Shown: positions 47,492 to 60,500, counted from the first letter of the stretch. The stretch is 64,000 nucleotides of DNA from Kuschelorhynchus macadamiae (GCA_030620095.1 JAUTXW010003824.1:434001-498000), one strand, 5' to 3'. A program made the numbers and translations. Notes: generated by a model not told the origin, from the letters alone.

Positions 47492-47642
47492 CTTTTTTTT
47501 CTGAGACTATATAAACTACAGCCTTCTTATCAATGTTTGATGTTCCGAAATTCAGATCGACTTTTGTTTTGTCCATAGTTGCATAATTACTTGGAGCCTA
47601 ATATAAACTGAAATTTCGTTACGTCTGCGTCTGATGCATTTC
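47492..47642 (-). CDS. Possible exon of an unrecognised gene (weak)
   Basis: On the minus strand, an acceptor-like CTATTTTAG precedes 47642 and a strong donor AG|GTAAGA follows 47492. From an internal ATG at 47576 the frame reads MDKTKVDLNFGTSN and on to VVYIVSEKK at the donor. I do not recognise the protein and found no convincing next exon. It could be chance. Confidence 0.2.
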
Positions 47643-49126
47643 CTAAAATAGTTAATAATTGTGTGAATAAATTCCTATTTTATGGTTAAATAATGAGTTT
47701 ATACAGTTGGGAAAATTCTATTAAATTAAACTCAACTTACGTTTCATTTTTATGACATTTAACTACTCCTGCATTAGCACATCATTTTTTTTTGACTCTT
47801 TGGTACTCTACTCCGGACTAATATTTGACTTTTCTGAGTGGTCCTTTTCCATTAGTACTAGAGTAATTGATTAAATATTATTTGTTTATTTACATTTCCA
47901 TTTCGCCTTGGCGTTGCTTTTAAATTTCAGGTTAGTTGTTTCTGTTAATGTTATTATTGCGTCGTCTCGGAACTTTTCGGATCTATTCGGCTAAGACTTC
48001 CATATTAACTTATTCTCGGAACCCTATCCGGTATTTCCTCATATCCAGAGCGCAGGCTTCTTTTTCGCTGTTGCCAAGTGTATTCCTGCATTATTTCCTG
48101 TATCTTTCTCAACCAATGGAGAGTCGTTTTTCTTGTCTAACATGTTAATCATATCCTTGTTTTATTCCGTCTATGTGCTCTTTTGGCAAGGTTGTTAGCA
48201 CCTGACATACTCTAGCCAATGGTATTCCGCCACCTTAGTTAACCAAAGTTCTAGATGGAAAGGAAGCTGGGAACACATTTTTCACTTTTCTGGTCACCTG
48301 CAGATAAACCACAGGTCTTCAGCGCGGGTCTGAGGAAACAATCCAGGAAAATCTTGGAAATCCGTTAGCGGGATTTTTCCTCAACACCGCATTAGTTTTT
48401 CGGGCACATTATAGTTTGCACTGTGAGTGTTATTTTTCGTGCTAGAAAATCTCTCTAAGAGAGGATTTGACCTGAAGATTGGACCAGACCGCCATTTTCC
48501 ATGCCCTTGTACTTGGCACGTGAAACCACTTTTTGACTAGAACTAAGTGACCCTATTGGATAGGTAATTTGCTTTAATATCATTTATCCTGAAAAGGGTA
48601 TCTTTTTTTTTTCTTAAATTTTGCTTTTCGTAATTTGGTAACTTTTCTCATTTTTTTTTTGGAATTAACTTTTAATCGGGTGAGACGATTTTTTTTTGAT
48701 GCAGCAGGAGCTAGTTTTTATATATATTTTTTTTTAAATCTTAAAAATTAAATGCAAGTGTAACGAATTCATAGGATTAACCATATTTTGTGGATCCTAA
48801 ATTGGCTCTATTTTATTTTAAAATAAAACCACATTATTTAAGCAGCTTGCATAGTGTGATTTGATTACTGCATTCGTTCTTTTTAATAGATAATAAACTG
48901 ATTAATAAATGGCTTGCAGAGGTTTTCAGTAACAATTAAGTATGACGTAAATTGCTTTTCTTTTAGTTTATGGTATTTTTTTTGCATTTTGATTTGCCGC
49001 TGGAAAATAATTAGTTAAATAAAACCCTTTTTTTTTAAGCTGGTTATATTAAAATTTAAATATATTTGTGCCTTTTGATTTTTCATATTGCTGCCTTATT
49101 ATATCTATATTTTTTGTAAGTATTCT

Positions 49127-49633
49127 CACAACGTTTCGCTTAAATATTTGCTATTCTTCAGGTTTATACATACCATCTTTTCTTAAGATTTTGCTTTTTT
49201 ATTTTATTCACATTTTTATTTAAATTGGCCGAGGTCAGTTTAAATTTTCTATTTATTTTATACGCGAAATTGTTATAGTAATCGATTTTGTTACAAATTT
49301 ATTTATTGTAAATTGAATTTAGTTATTGGAGTCAGTTATAATAATGGGCTTATATTTTTCTTACCCAACGTTTCGATTAATTTTAGGTCATCATCAGGGC
49401 CTAAATTTTTTTAAGTATTAGAATTATTTCTACTTTATTATTTATTTCTAATTTAAATCATTCGGATTCAGTCGAAACCTTGTATTTATTTTAGTGTTAA
49501 CGCTGGTTATTGAGATTGTATTTGATAAAGTAAATTTTTAGAATTTTCCTTTCCGGTCCTCTTAGTTTGTATTTGTGGATTTGTTGGATTTATTGACAAC
49601 GTTTCGACTGAATTTTCGATACCCATCAGGGTA
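49127..49633 (-). repeat. Three regularly spaced CTGATG/GAAACGTTG motif copies (diverged tandem array)
   Basis: On the minus strand a CCTGA(A/T)GA-like block, about 15-25 bp, and then CGAAACGTTG occurs at 49127-49162, 49363-49402 and 49595-49633, spaced about 237 and 231 bp. Motifs of this kind (CTGATGA ... GAAAC) are found in hammerhead-ribozyme-bearing retroelements and also in other dispersed invertebrate repeats. The intervening sequence is poorly conserved. Confidence 0.55.
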
Positions 49634-49950
49634 TTTTGTGCTTATTGATGGTATCTTTAGTGACTTCATTTTAAATTATTTAATTGTATTTTTTTTTATT
49701 TAGTTGCTTGCGGTTTTAATTTATTTAAAAAAAGTTCTGATTAGTGTCTTTAAATTAATTAAATATTTTTTTATACTTCTCGGTAGTACTAAATTTTTAA
49801 AATTAAATTATATTTCTGACTCTTCAGTTAATTTTTAATCAGTAGAAACCTTTTGGGGATTTTTTTGAACTAATTAAAAGTATTTGGGTTTTCGTTATAG
49901 AGTTTGAATCACTATGAAAAATTCTAGAAAATTTTTGTTTTCATAGGGTT

Positions 49951-50165
49951 CAAGTCAGGGGCCAACTGTTAGTCACAGTCCTAATTTCAAGTCAGGGGCC
50001 AACTGTTAGTCACGGTCCTAATTTCAAGTCAGGGGCCAACTGTAAGTCACAGTCCTAATTTCAACTCAGGGGCTAATTACAACTGCAAGTCACAGACAAT
50101 TTTAAGTCACGGGCTTAACTTCAAGACTCGGGACTAATCCCATGTCACGGGCCTAGTTTGAAGTT
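49951..50165. repeat. 37-bp minisatellite
   Basis: The unit CAAGTCAGGGGCCAACTGTT plus AGTCACAGTCCTAATTT repeats at 49951, 49988, 50025 and 50062 with few changes, then degenerates to about 50165 (AAGTCACGGG / GGGACTAATCC). Confidence 0.93.
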
Positions 50166-51474
50166 AGGAGCGTCTCAGAACTTCCTGCTGCTGGATTTGG
50201 TGACACCTATTGTTTACATTTTATTTTTTTTTCTTCTTTTATACCGTAACTGATAATAGATTTTTTTTTACTATATTTGTGTTTTATTTAGCTCACTCTT
50301 TTTCTTTTAAAGTATCAAGAGGAAGCAAGTGCCGCAAAGATCAAGGGGCTTTCCAATTTAAGCCGTTCTAAATTGGTGGCGCTCATTTCTTTTTTTTTCT
50401 CTCTCTTTTTTTAAGATTTCTTAAGTTTTCCCACGCCCTACTCTCCGGGTTAATTGAGCTAGGGCATCTACATTGCACGCTCTGTTGACCACGAGCTGTA
50501 ATCTTGATACCCTTTTGTGAATTTATAATAAAACAGTAATAATAATTATTAAAGAAGAGCGTAGCAATCTTGTACCTTGGTTTTAAGAAAATCCAGGGTT
50601 ACAACCGGAACAGATCAACGACCGACAGTAATGGAAAAACATGAAGATGTGTAAATACCCGGAACGATGATTTTTTCACGTTTTATGATATTTCTTTATG
50701 CGGGAAGTGAAAACTCGCGCCGCCACTGACATTCGTCAACAAATGGCCACCGCTTGAACATGGGCCATCCCCACTTCTTGTTTTATCGTAAACATTGGTC
50801 GATAGAATGTGAAAAATAGGAGAACCATGTTGGCGCATACCCCTAACGTGATTTATGAATAGATTGTGATCTCTTCTTTAATTCTTACTCTAAGACCAAA
50901 GCAGTCAAACATACATTCATATACTCTTGATAACAAGAACCCAATCTTACATTAATATGTGCGCATTTCACATATTTTCAAATTCTGAAGATGTTTCAAT
51001 AATGAAGGATAAAAACTTTCCAAAAGAATATTGCGGGCTACTTTCTAAATTATTTTTTTGCCACAAAGTTGGTAATTTATTGAGCTAATAAACTACCCAA
51101 ACTTTGAGATCTCTCACCTGCAGAAATAAGAGCGCTTCTTTGTTAATAGAGAAAACAAACTTGCGTGCACATCCAGCTCGATCCCCTATTGTGTTCCATT
51201 AAAATAAATTTCCTATACAGCTCCGGGAAAACTACAGAACAACTAGAAGTGTGGAAAATTATTCACTAGTCTTTGGGACCGTAATGTTCTAGGTAATAAA
51301 ACTTTCGCACCCGTTTTGTTGCTTTGACTCTAGGCGTTTGTTTGTTGGACTGTGTAAATGATGAATTGCTTAAACAAATAAACCTTATTGTTAGTCGGAG
51401 GACTTAAAAAGAATTTAATATTCTTCAATAAAATGGAAGTGTTGAAACAAAAATACTAATTTCATCTCTTTCTT
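50166..51474. other. No gene recognised
   Basis: Contains ATTGGTGGCGCTCATT at about 50375, faintly like a retroelement primer-binding region, but no LTR or coding capacity supports this. Confidence 0.4.
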
Positions 51475-51478
51475 TTAA

Positions 51479-51992
51479 GGGGGAACTGCACGCAGTATTA
51501 TGGATCATTTGCAAGCCTTTCGCCGCTGTAATATTATGTTAAAACTATAAGAGATATGTATTAGCTTCAATGTGATTTTAATAGGGAAATATGTATAGTT
51601 GGGCGCTAAATGCGAATTTTAATGAAAAAATCAAATCTAGAATTATAAAATAGAAGTAGATTTGTTAAGTTTGACCATTTTTTGACGCAAATGCCGTCGC
51701 ATATAATTTTTTTTTCGGAAAATGGCTCTTTACCACCTTGGACTGATCCTTTGTCTACGTAACTGCAAAATTTGAAATGGTAAATCCTACTCATGTCTTT
51801 GTATTTCTGCAGCGCGTGAACCCTTTTGAACCTATTTTTAAACGAAATGTAATTTAAATTGCCTATACATAACACATTTTTTGAGGTCGGACGTGCAAGA
51901 GGTTTTCTCTACTACGTAGGTACCTTTTCATCTTACTTTGAACTTGACTAGACCTTGTCGCTGGTTTTTCACTTTTTGCGTGCAGTTCTCCC
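51479..51992. mobile_element. MITE with TTAA target duplication (514 bp)
   Basis: Begins GGGGGAACTGCACGCA and ends TGCGTGCAGTTCTCCC, TIRs of about 16 bp with one mismatch. It is flanked by TTAA at 51475-51478 and 51993-51996. A TTAA duplication points to the piggyBac or Kolobok superfamilies. The minus-strand ORF at 51606-51875 has no transposase features. Confidence 0.85.
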
Positions 51993-52054
51993 TTAATGTA
52001 GTATGTACTTACTTTTATGGTATATTGGGTGTCATAAAATATTTAACATATTAC

Positions 52055-52650
52055 AGCATACTTAGCAGTTAAAAAGATATGAATAAAAAAAGTTTAATAT
52101 ATTTTTTTTTCAACTTTAAGCGTATTATGAAATTTTCTCACTCTATTATACCTTTTTCTATATATAGATAATTATTTGCCTTTAAATATATAAAAAAAAA
52201 CAAAATATTTTACGAAACTTAAGAAAATTATACTTAAATTTCATCTTTTCTAGACCTTAATTTATCTTTTTCGCATTAAAGCAAGGTGACTGAGTTTAAA
52301 GGCTCGTAAAATAGTATCAAAATATTCAAAACACAAATTCAATTTGACAATATAGCATACTTAGCAGTTAAAAAGATATGAATAAAAAAAGTTTAATATA
52401 TTTTTTTTTTAACTTTAAGCGTATTATGAAATTTTCTCACTGTATTATACCTTTTTCTATATATAGATAATTATTTGCCTTTAAATATATAAAAAAAACA
52501 AAATATTTAACGAAACTTAAGAAAATTATACTTAAATTTCATCTTTTCTAGACCTTAATTTATCTTTTTCGCATTAAAGCAAGGTGACTGAGTTTAAAGG
52601 CTCGTAAAATAATATCAAAATATTCGAAACACAAATTCAATTTGACAATA
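52055..52650. repeat. 297-bp tandem duplication, nearly identical copies
   Basis: 52055-52353 and 52354-52650 both run from AGCATACTTAGCAGTTAAAA to CAAATTCAATTTGACAATA, differing by a handful of substitutions and homopolymer indels. Recent duplication; non-coding. Confidence 0.95.
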
Positions 52651-53890
52651 TTCGTAAGTGTCAACAGATGTGTATGTAACATTAAAAATAAAACGAATTT
52701 TTTTGAACAGAGGAAAATATTAAAGTTTTTTAATTTTAATACTCAACGGATAAAAACAAAGTTAACCACTTAAAAAATCATGGTTCTTGTGTATAAACCG
52801 CAAAGTGGGATCACTTTCCGTTTGCCTCCGACTACACGATGCATCCTCAGATATCTTTACTTCTCGAGATCGGAACACTAAATAAGCTTGGAGAAATTCA
52901 GGCCAGCTATTTATATTTGTGTGTTCACGGAACCGTGACCAGGTGTAACGATCTGTTTTCACAGGCTTCACAGTGTCTGTGTAAAATTATTAGGATGCTT
53001 TATAAATTTAAAGAGATTTTCTAATTTTCCGTTTATACAATCCCGAGACCGACTCAAGAACTTTGGTTTTTTTATATTTATGTCCAGTGGAATGATAGTG
53101 TTCACATACAGAAGATTGTACAATTTTTTTCTTTCTAATACATCGTTCATGTCCATTAAGCCGAGTAGACATGGATGTCCAGTTTTTCGAATACAGACAT
53201 CACCACAGGAACAAGCTATTATGGTGGAAAGAAAACAAGTTTTGATGACGCATATTGTGAGGCGAAACCAGGGCCGATTAAAATCACAGGTTAGCCATGT
53301 TTTTCTTGCGTAAAGGCCTCAAAAGATTACAGTACACCTTTACTAAAATTTGTTAACGGAATTCATGTATCGGTCATCATTCTATCTTCTTTTCATCCTA
53401 GACCTTGTTATTAGTTTTGTTTTTTGTGGTTATGAGCGAACGTTAATTCGACAGATAGAGGTTAAATATATTTCTGTGATTTTTTTCATACGTATTTATG
53501 TGTTTTGGTCGAATTTTGATAGTTGCAGATCGTAAAGTTGTTTATTGGAATAAACTTATATTATCGTTTGAAGTGCAGGTATGTATTATTTAGTTTTCTA
53601 GTGATACATAATAATAAGATGAGAAAATTATGTAGTTCGTTAGGATTAGCATACCAAACTGTTATTTGAAAAAATTCTTAAAAAACTAGATGTAATGTTA
53701 ATAGTCATTAAACTGATGTAAAAAAACTCAAAACATGTAGAAGGGTGTATATCCCAAAATGAAGAGATTTTAATAAGAATGTTCGACGAGAGACAAAAAT
53801 GGTATTTGTGCCTTACAAATGGATTTCTGGTTAGGTAAACCAAATTCGTAAAAGAACGCTTAAAAATATGTTTTTTTTTCAATGTATAGC
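52651..53890. other. No gene recognised
   Basis: Overlapping short ORFs on both strands (52762-53535) have no recognisable motifs. The sequence is AT-rich. Confidence 0.45.
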
Positions 53891-53894
53891 CATT

Positions 53895-54105
53895 TTTGTA
53901 AATTAATTAAAACATGGGACTGACAGTCTGGCACGCAACTGACAAAAATGATTTATTTTCTAAAAAATGCATTTATTTAAGAACACGCATAAACATATAT
54001 TTAACAGAATGCATATTGTTTTTTAATTTATAGTGCTTTTTTAAATTTAGTAAAAGCATGGGGCTGACAGTCTGGCATGGAAGTGACAAAAATCATTTAT
54101 TTATT
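53895..54105. repeat. Left cluster of GGGACTGACA repeats, unit about 140 bp
   Basis: CATGGGACTGACAGTCTGGC, then AACTGACAAAAATGATTTATTT, at 53913-53962 recurs at 54057-54105 as CATGGGGCTGACAGTCTGGC with the same follow-on. Likely subterminal repeats of the element that carries the 54399-57008 gene. Confidence 0.75.
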
Positions 54106-54398
54106 AAATTACAAATAAAAACAAACATTGTATTTAAAGAGTTTACATATAAAAGTACCAAGTAAGGTTTGGTTTAAATGTATATAAAAATAAACTGACA
54201 TATAACACTCTCACGATATTCGCAAAAATCATTAAAATTAACGCTTGTTGTTATCTTAACTTTAAAAAATAACTAATGTATCTTACCAAAAGTATAAAAA
54301 ACATAATACTGAATTCTTAAAAAAGTGGTAAAACGGGCAAGGAGCATTAGTTCATAAAACTAAGTATAAGACCCTACACAAGCTCAAAGTATAAAATA

Positions 54399-57008
54399 TT
54401 AAATTGTTGATACATTAATTTTGTTTAAAAATTTATAGTACTTGCGCTTCCCTCTGTTTATAATTGTTGGCATTGGCAAAACCTCAATAATATTATTTTG
54501 GTTGATATAACTATTATCTTGTTCGTCCAACTTAAAAAACTGTGAAATCTTATCTATACTGCATTCTTTTAGAAATGTTACTTGAATATCCCCAGTTTCA
54601 AAATCAATTTCACTTTTACACGATGCTAGAAAACGGAAGTTTTGTTTCTTATTTGATTCGGCTTGCATTGTAACTAGTTAAAGGAACCGCTTTTGATTTG
54701 TATATCAAATGTATTAGGTATAGGTATTAATGTTTGGTTTTTAGAAGAATCTCTTTTATTTTCAATTTCTTTTGCTAGTTTTGCCAATGGTAGATCGTCA
54801 TCAGAGGAACTATCATAAATGTCTTTGTAATCTACTTTACTTGTGTTATTAGAATGTAGTGTGTCATTTATTGTGTCTTCAGATGATGTTTCACTTTCTA
54901 TTTCATCGTAGTTTTGAACACCCAAATGATAATGTTGACATATTTCTTTGCAATTAAAACAAGAAAGCTTTCTAAAATACAACTTTTCCAAGTTACAAAT
55001 GGATGCTAATTGCCGAACCATCATCGATCCTTTAAATGTCATCACTGGAACACTATTAAATAACGCCCCAAATGATTCTACTGTGGCTGGAAGAACCTCA
55101 AAAATGGTTATGCCACGACAGTTATCTTTTAAAACTTGAACGAATGTGCTAAATGATGTCACATCACTGCCTTGCGCCACTAAACGGTCTGCAATTCTTT
55201 TGCATAATCCTCCAATCCCGTCCGGAGCTCCCTTTCCGTGTCCGGCCTCTTGATAGTTCCAAGTTACATACTCTACTTCATAAATAAGAACATTTTTTTA
55301 TTGCGATATTGAGTACTCGGAGAGTCGCTAAGAAAATGCAGTTTTTTGATATCCTTGTTATAGTAACAATCTAGTACGGGACACAAATGAGCCCAAATTC
55401 CAGCCGGGCCATGTTCAAGAGACTCAGATACGGAGCAGTAGCTTTCAATTTTTGGTTTAATATCAGATTCCAGATTACTATAGACAACTGTTGCATGCAA
55501 AGTAATTTGCTGCCGAGAACCACCAAAGTGGTACGCTTGTACTTCTTCGGCATACTTTAAGCAGTAATTTTCTGAAAAATCACAGTGTATGATAATTTCG
55601 CTATTGGTCAGGTTTTCTTTTTTCTCCAATATAGCTAAATATTGGTGTTGAATTCTAGCTTTGTGTGCTAAAAATAGCAGACTATTTTCTTCAAAAATTT
55701 TTATAATTTCTGAACATTTTACTGGGAAAGCTGTTTTTGCGATTTTTGAGCGAACTTCAGTTTTTTTATTTTTTTTTTATTTAAAAAAGTATATTTTATA
55801 TTGGTCCATTTATAATACGAAATGGTTGGATCTCCATTTTCATCTTTTATATGATAAGTCAATTTAAATGTCTTACATTCTGAGCATGTTCTTAAAGGAC
55901 ACGTTTCTGAGTGGTTATTACACGTAAGATTTTTTCCAATTTGCTCAGTTACCCTCAACTGAAAAATTTTATCCAGTAGGGTTTGCATCTACAAAAAAAA
56001 GTGTAACTTATTTTAATATTAGGGTATTTTTGCAGAAACTTGACGTAAAGGTTTTTCATAGTGTTCAACAAAACTCTTTTCTGTTGAGTAACTTTCCCCT
56101 TGGTAACATAATCTTTCTTTCCGGGACACATCCTGCTATAAATATCTTCCTGCAAAAAGTTTTCGATTTTCTTTCTGATATCCTGCATTTTTTGAAAATA
56201 CGCAGTTTTACTCTTTATATTATGTCGATCTTGACTGCTGCTTTTCAGTCTTGAATTTTTTCTATATTTAAATATTTTTTCACATGTTGATTCAAGCTTA
56301 TATTTTTTCATTACTCTTCCGTGAACGATGTTTTGAAATACATGCTTCTCTTTGGTCCGTAACTCCCGGTAGCTTTCTGATAGCTGTTCCTTTATTGCCT
56401 CGCCAAAAAGTAGCTGCTTTTTAACTTGTTGAACTTTATTTTCATCAACCACTGTCTCATTTAAGAATTGCTCTACACGGGTATTAGGTGTTTCTGACGT
56501 TATTGACGGAGCCTCAGAAATTTCACTAAAGATTTTTTTCTTTTTCTTTTCACGAAGATATCTTTTTTCCAAAACTCGACTTTTGACTTCAGACTATTTA
56601 TTTCCTTTTTGTCTTTTTCCTTTTGTCTATAGCGTGCTAGCCGAATTTTTTGCAAAAAACTTTTCCTACATCTTTTTTCATCATACTCTATGTATTCTAC
56701 TGGCTCATCTTCTAGCTCTGGTAAATGTTGTGTTTTCCTATGTTCCGCTGCATGTGTTTGTTTCAAACGCATTCTATGATTATGTGTGTACTCCCTCCAA
56801 CTTTTACGCTTACAACGACGCTGCCTTTCTGACATTTCGGCAACAACCTTTCTTTTTTTAGATTCCCTGTAGCGAAGATATTTGTGTCTATCTTTTCCCT
56901 TTGCTCTGCATATCTTTCAGGATCCTCTTTAATTTTTCGTCTACGCTCTTTCTCCTTTTCTCGCTTAATGCGCTTTTTTTCCTCTTCTGAAATTTTTATT
57001 TTCGCCAT
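54399..57008 (-). pseudogene. Unclassified transposase-like gene, frameshifted
   Basis: The minus-strand reading starts MAKIKISEEEKKRIKREKEK, a very basic charged N-terminus, and continues SERQRRCKRKSWREYTHN and a coiled coil (RYRQKEKDKKEINSLKS). A Cys-rich middle (CPLRTCSECKT) follows. Then come IIIHCDFSENYCLKYAEEV, YHFGGSRQQITLHATVVYS, KLHFLSDSPSTQYRNK and YQEAGHGKGAPDGIGG. The end (54668-54399) has IIEVLPMPTI and KRKYYKFLN. I recognise this order from a large family of uncharacterised proteins repeated in insect and cnidarian genomes. Conserved acidic positions (CDFSEN, LSDSP, EAGHGKG) suggest a DDE/D-type nuclease, which is inference. Frame breaks near 56880, 56575, 55985 (with an apparent loss) and 55720 make this copy a pseudogene. 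Confidence 0.65.
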
Positions 57009-57073
57009 ATTGTCTCCTAAAAAACAAAACAAATTGTGTGAATTTTTTCTTTGAAGCCCCTATCCATCGAAAT

Positions 57074-57342
57074 GACAAATTGGAAAGTCTCTGCAAATTT
57101 TACATAGCTATTTATACATGTTATCTTCTATTAAAAGTAAAATGTAGTGTAAGCTTCTAGTTACGTGCGGAATTAGAGATTTGAGTCAGTTCCGTGCGAG
57201 ACTGTCAGTCCCGTGTTTTTGAATTACACGAGACTGACGTTTACGGGACTGACAAATTTGAACATTTTTGTAAATTTTACAGAGCTAGCCAGATATTTTA
57301 CTTTCAAATTTAAGTAATATGCAGTGCAATTTTCTAGTTAAC
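57074..57342. repeat. Right cluster: tandem subterminal repeats with GGGACTGACA motifs
   Basis: GACAAATT(G/T)GAA ... AAATTTTACA(T/G)AGCTA ... CTAGTTA occurs at 57074-57165 and 57251-57342 (period about 177 bp). Between them lie ACTGTCAGTCCCGTG (inverted motif, 57201-57215) and ACGGGACTGACAAATTT (57244-57260). A further copy, ACGGGACTGACAAATTT, is at 61335-61351 beyond hAT2, and CGGAACTGACAGT is at 61532-61544. Confidence 0.75.
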
Positions 57343-57516
57343 AAAAAAATAGCGTACTATAAAAAAAATCAAATACGAAGACTCACTTTGACTTACCACG
57401 GTACTGTCGATGTGAGCGTTTCAAAGATATATTTACCACGTGGCCGCCCTCAAATGCCCAACGTGATGCAACCTGCTCGCTGGAAATCTCACGACTACCG
57501 ATTTAACTGTCGTGCG

Positions 57517-60500
57517 TAGGGCTGTGGTGTGATTTCACGACCTGTGATTTTGTCACAACTCCGGACCTGTCACAGTCAGTCACAGCTCCGAAGTTGTTAC
57601 AGTCACGACCTGTTTGTTGCCTTAGTTCAAAATAGCTCAGATGAAGATGAAGAACGATATCGAGTCGCCAACATAAAAAATACAGTCTGTCACAATCACA
57701 CCATTGCGGATTCACCGGCCGCCGACTATTAAGTCGTAATGTAAATTTTGGTGTTTTATGAACGGAGACAACAGCGTTGCAATTAATGGCGATTATGTAG
57801 ATATAGGATGTGATTTTCGATGGCAAATGAATGGTGATATGCAATAAATAATGTTTTAAACCACTATTAGCTAGTTTTCTGAAAAGTGACAAAAAAGTTT
57901 ATTACGTTATAGATGTACAGAAATTAAAAAAAAATGTCAAAAATAATTTCCGATGAAAAACGAAGTTGTATGCAAACATTGGATGATGTTACTAGTCATG
58001 AAAAAATGGAAAAAATGTAGCTAAACTCACTCTTTCTAAAAGATTTAGTTTTATATTAATGTATCAATTCGCAAAATGTTGACCCAATTATTGCAAAATA
58101 ATAATAATTGTTTGCCATGAAGGCTTAGTACTACAGACAGTAGATGGTACTCCGTAAAACTATTTTTAGTATAGATGCTTTAAATATTAACAAATTAAAA
58201 TATAAAGTAACACTAATAATTATTTTTATTTAAACATTTACATAGAACTATAGAATAGTAAAAAGAAACGAACATGTAATTATTAAAAACATAGAAATAA
58301 AATAACACACAAGAAAATGTATCTATTTATTATACTTTGAGTTTATATGTAAGCTTATCAAATATTTCAAACTGTCGGAGGAAAGACATGATCGACGTTC
58401 ATTTAAAAACATTCCTGCATTGGAAAAACACCTCTCACATGGTACCGATGTACCAAGAGCACAAAATCTTTCTTGGACAATAATGCCCAAATTCGCATAG
58501 TTATAAGAGTGTTCGGACCACCATTGTAGAGGATCTTCATCACGAGATGATAGATCATCTTCTAAGAAACGTTGAACCTCAACAATAGCTTTTGAGGACG
58601 CTCTACCTTGGGGTTTATAGGTGGCAGCCACTGAATCGAATATATCCCATACAGAAAGAGAAAAGTCATCTTTACTGGAGGAAGGAGACGGATTTTTGGA
58701 CTCCACTATTTTGTTTTGCGTATTGTCTTTGGAATTGGGAGGAATTAACTCTTTCTCTAAGATATATTCGCTGACCAACCCTATTACAAGTTTCTTTATT
58801 CTCTCAGCTATTTTTGAGTCTTGAAACCCCAACATTTTAAACCTTGGGTCAAGGAAAGTGCATACAGCCAATGTATTGCTTTCCTCTATTTTCCCCAAGC
58901 GGTCATCAATTTCATTTTGCAGGGTACTTAGAACCATCTTGGCACCTTTAGATAAATTTGTTTCGATCAATTTGTTACAAACATTTTTCAGGCCACTAGT
59001 TAAGACTATTACTAGAGAGGCAGTCATGTATTTTTCACCACTTACTGCTTTTGTAACATGTTCGAATGGCCTCAAAATCCTACAGAGTTCCCTCAGAAGA
59101 CACCATTCGTCAGCATTTAATGTTTGTAAAGGCGCGTCTAATATAGCGATGGTTGCTTTGATGGTATCTTCGAGTTACAATCATGTAGAATGTTGAATTC
59201 CATCTTGTAACAACATCATGAATAACTTTCTTGGGTGAAATTACACCATTATTTTTTTGATAATTCATCAATTTATCCTACGCCGTAGAACTTCTCCTAA
59301 AGTGAGTAAAAATGGTTTTGACTTTATGAATAACTGTTTCCACTTCATCGTTCTTCATACCGTTCATAACTATTAGATTAATAGTATGCGCGAAGCATCC
59401 TAAATGTCTCCAGCGAAGTTCTTCAGATATAGCTTTTTTGATGTTAGCAGCATTATCTGATACTGCAATTAAAATTTTACTTTCAACGCCCCATTCAGTG
59501 GTTGCTCTTCGTAATTCTGCCGCTAGATTTGCACTCGTGTGATTCTCTGAAAATACTGAACAATCCAGAAGGATAGAATGTTGGGTAAAATTCCCATCAA
59601 TAAAATGACCTGTGATTGCCATATAGCTCTCATTATTTCTTGACGTCCAACAGTCAGTAGTTACACATATTTTTCTGATGTTTAATACTAAATGTTTTGT
59701 TTCTGTCAAGCACTTTTCATAAAGGGCAGGTATATATCTTTTGGATATAGTTTTTCTCGATGGTAAAACATAGCCTGGGTTTAATTCCTTTACAAAATTT
59801 TTAAATCCCTGGTCTTCAACTATGCTGAAGGGCTGAAAGTCCAAACAAAACATGTCCATTAATGCCTCATCCATCTTCTTTTTTGCAGACGTCGTTACTT
59901 TTTTGGAATAAAATTTTTGATGCTTTGCTGTTTTTGAACTATACTTGCGTTGGTAGAAGTAGCTCCACTGGCACCCGGCTCGTTATTTCGTGACCTTGGT
60001 TCCTAAAAAAGAAACATTATGAAATATATTAATGCGCATATAGCCTAATTTTATTTTATTATACTTTGTTTACAGACATTAGATAAAATATATTTTATAA
60101 CTTTGGTATATACTAAAAAGTAAACTAAAAGTGCAATATCTTGGTCCTAAAATTCTCCAGATAAATTTTGGCTTATCACTTATAGACCACCCTGTATATG
60201 TTTAAAATTAGTACAGTACATTACATTAAATTAAAAATTTAAAAAACTCTTGATATATTTCTTCATTAGTTTGAATAAAGAACTGATGAATATCAAAGGA
60301 TCGAAACATGGTTAACAGCTGTCTCGATCAACTCACTTTTTAAATAACAAAAAAACTATTTAAAAAAATAGTTTAATAAAACTAAATCAAAATTGGTTCA
60401 TCCATTTGCGAGCTATAAGCCCGTTAGAGTAACACAGATACACACGCTAAAACTTGTTAAAACCACTTACCTGTTCTGTGGATAATTCTTTTCTAGAAAC

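Larger units (their letters stand above)
46041..49120. other. No gene recognised apart from a weak exon candidate
   Basis: AT-rich. The ORFs at 46261-46449 (minus) and 47936-48148 have no family resemblance. A local hairpin-prone stretch around 48330-48380 was noticed (AATCTTGGAAATCC / GGATTTTTCC). Confidence 0.4.

Noticed and set aside
50330..50400. Possible LTR end and primer-binding site (GGTGGCGCTCATT)
   Set aside because: No matching second LTR, polypurine tract or retroviral-type coding sequence was found nearby.
52762..53535. Overlapping ORFs on both strands as a possible gene
   Set aside because: No consistent frame, splice structure or motif; their lengths are as expected by chance in a region this size.
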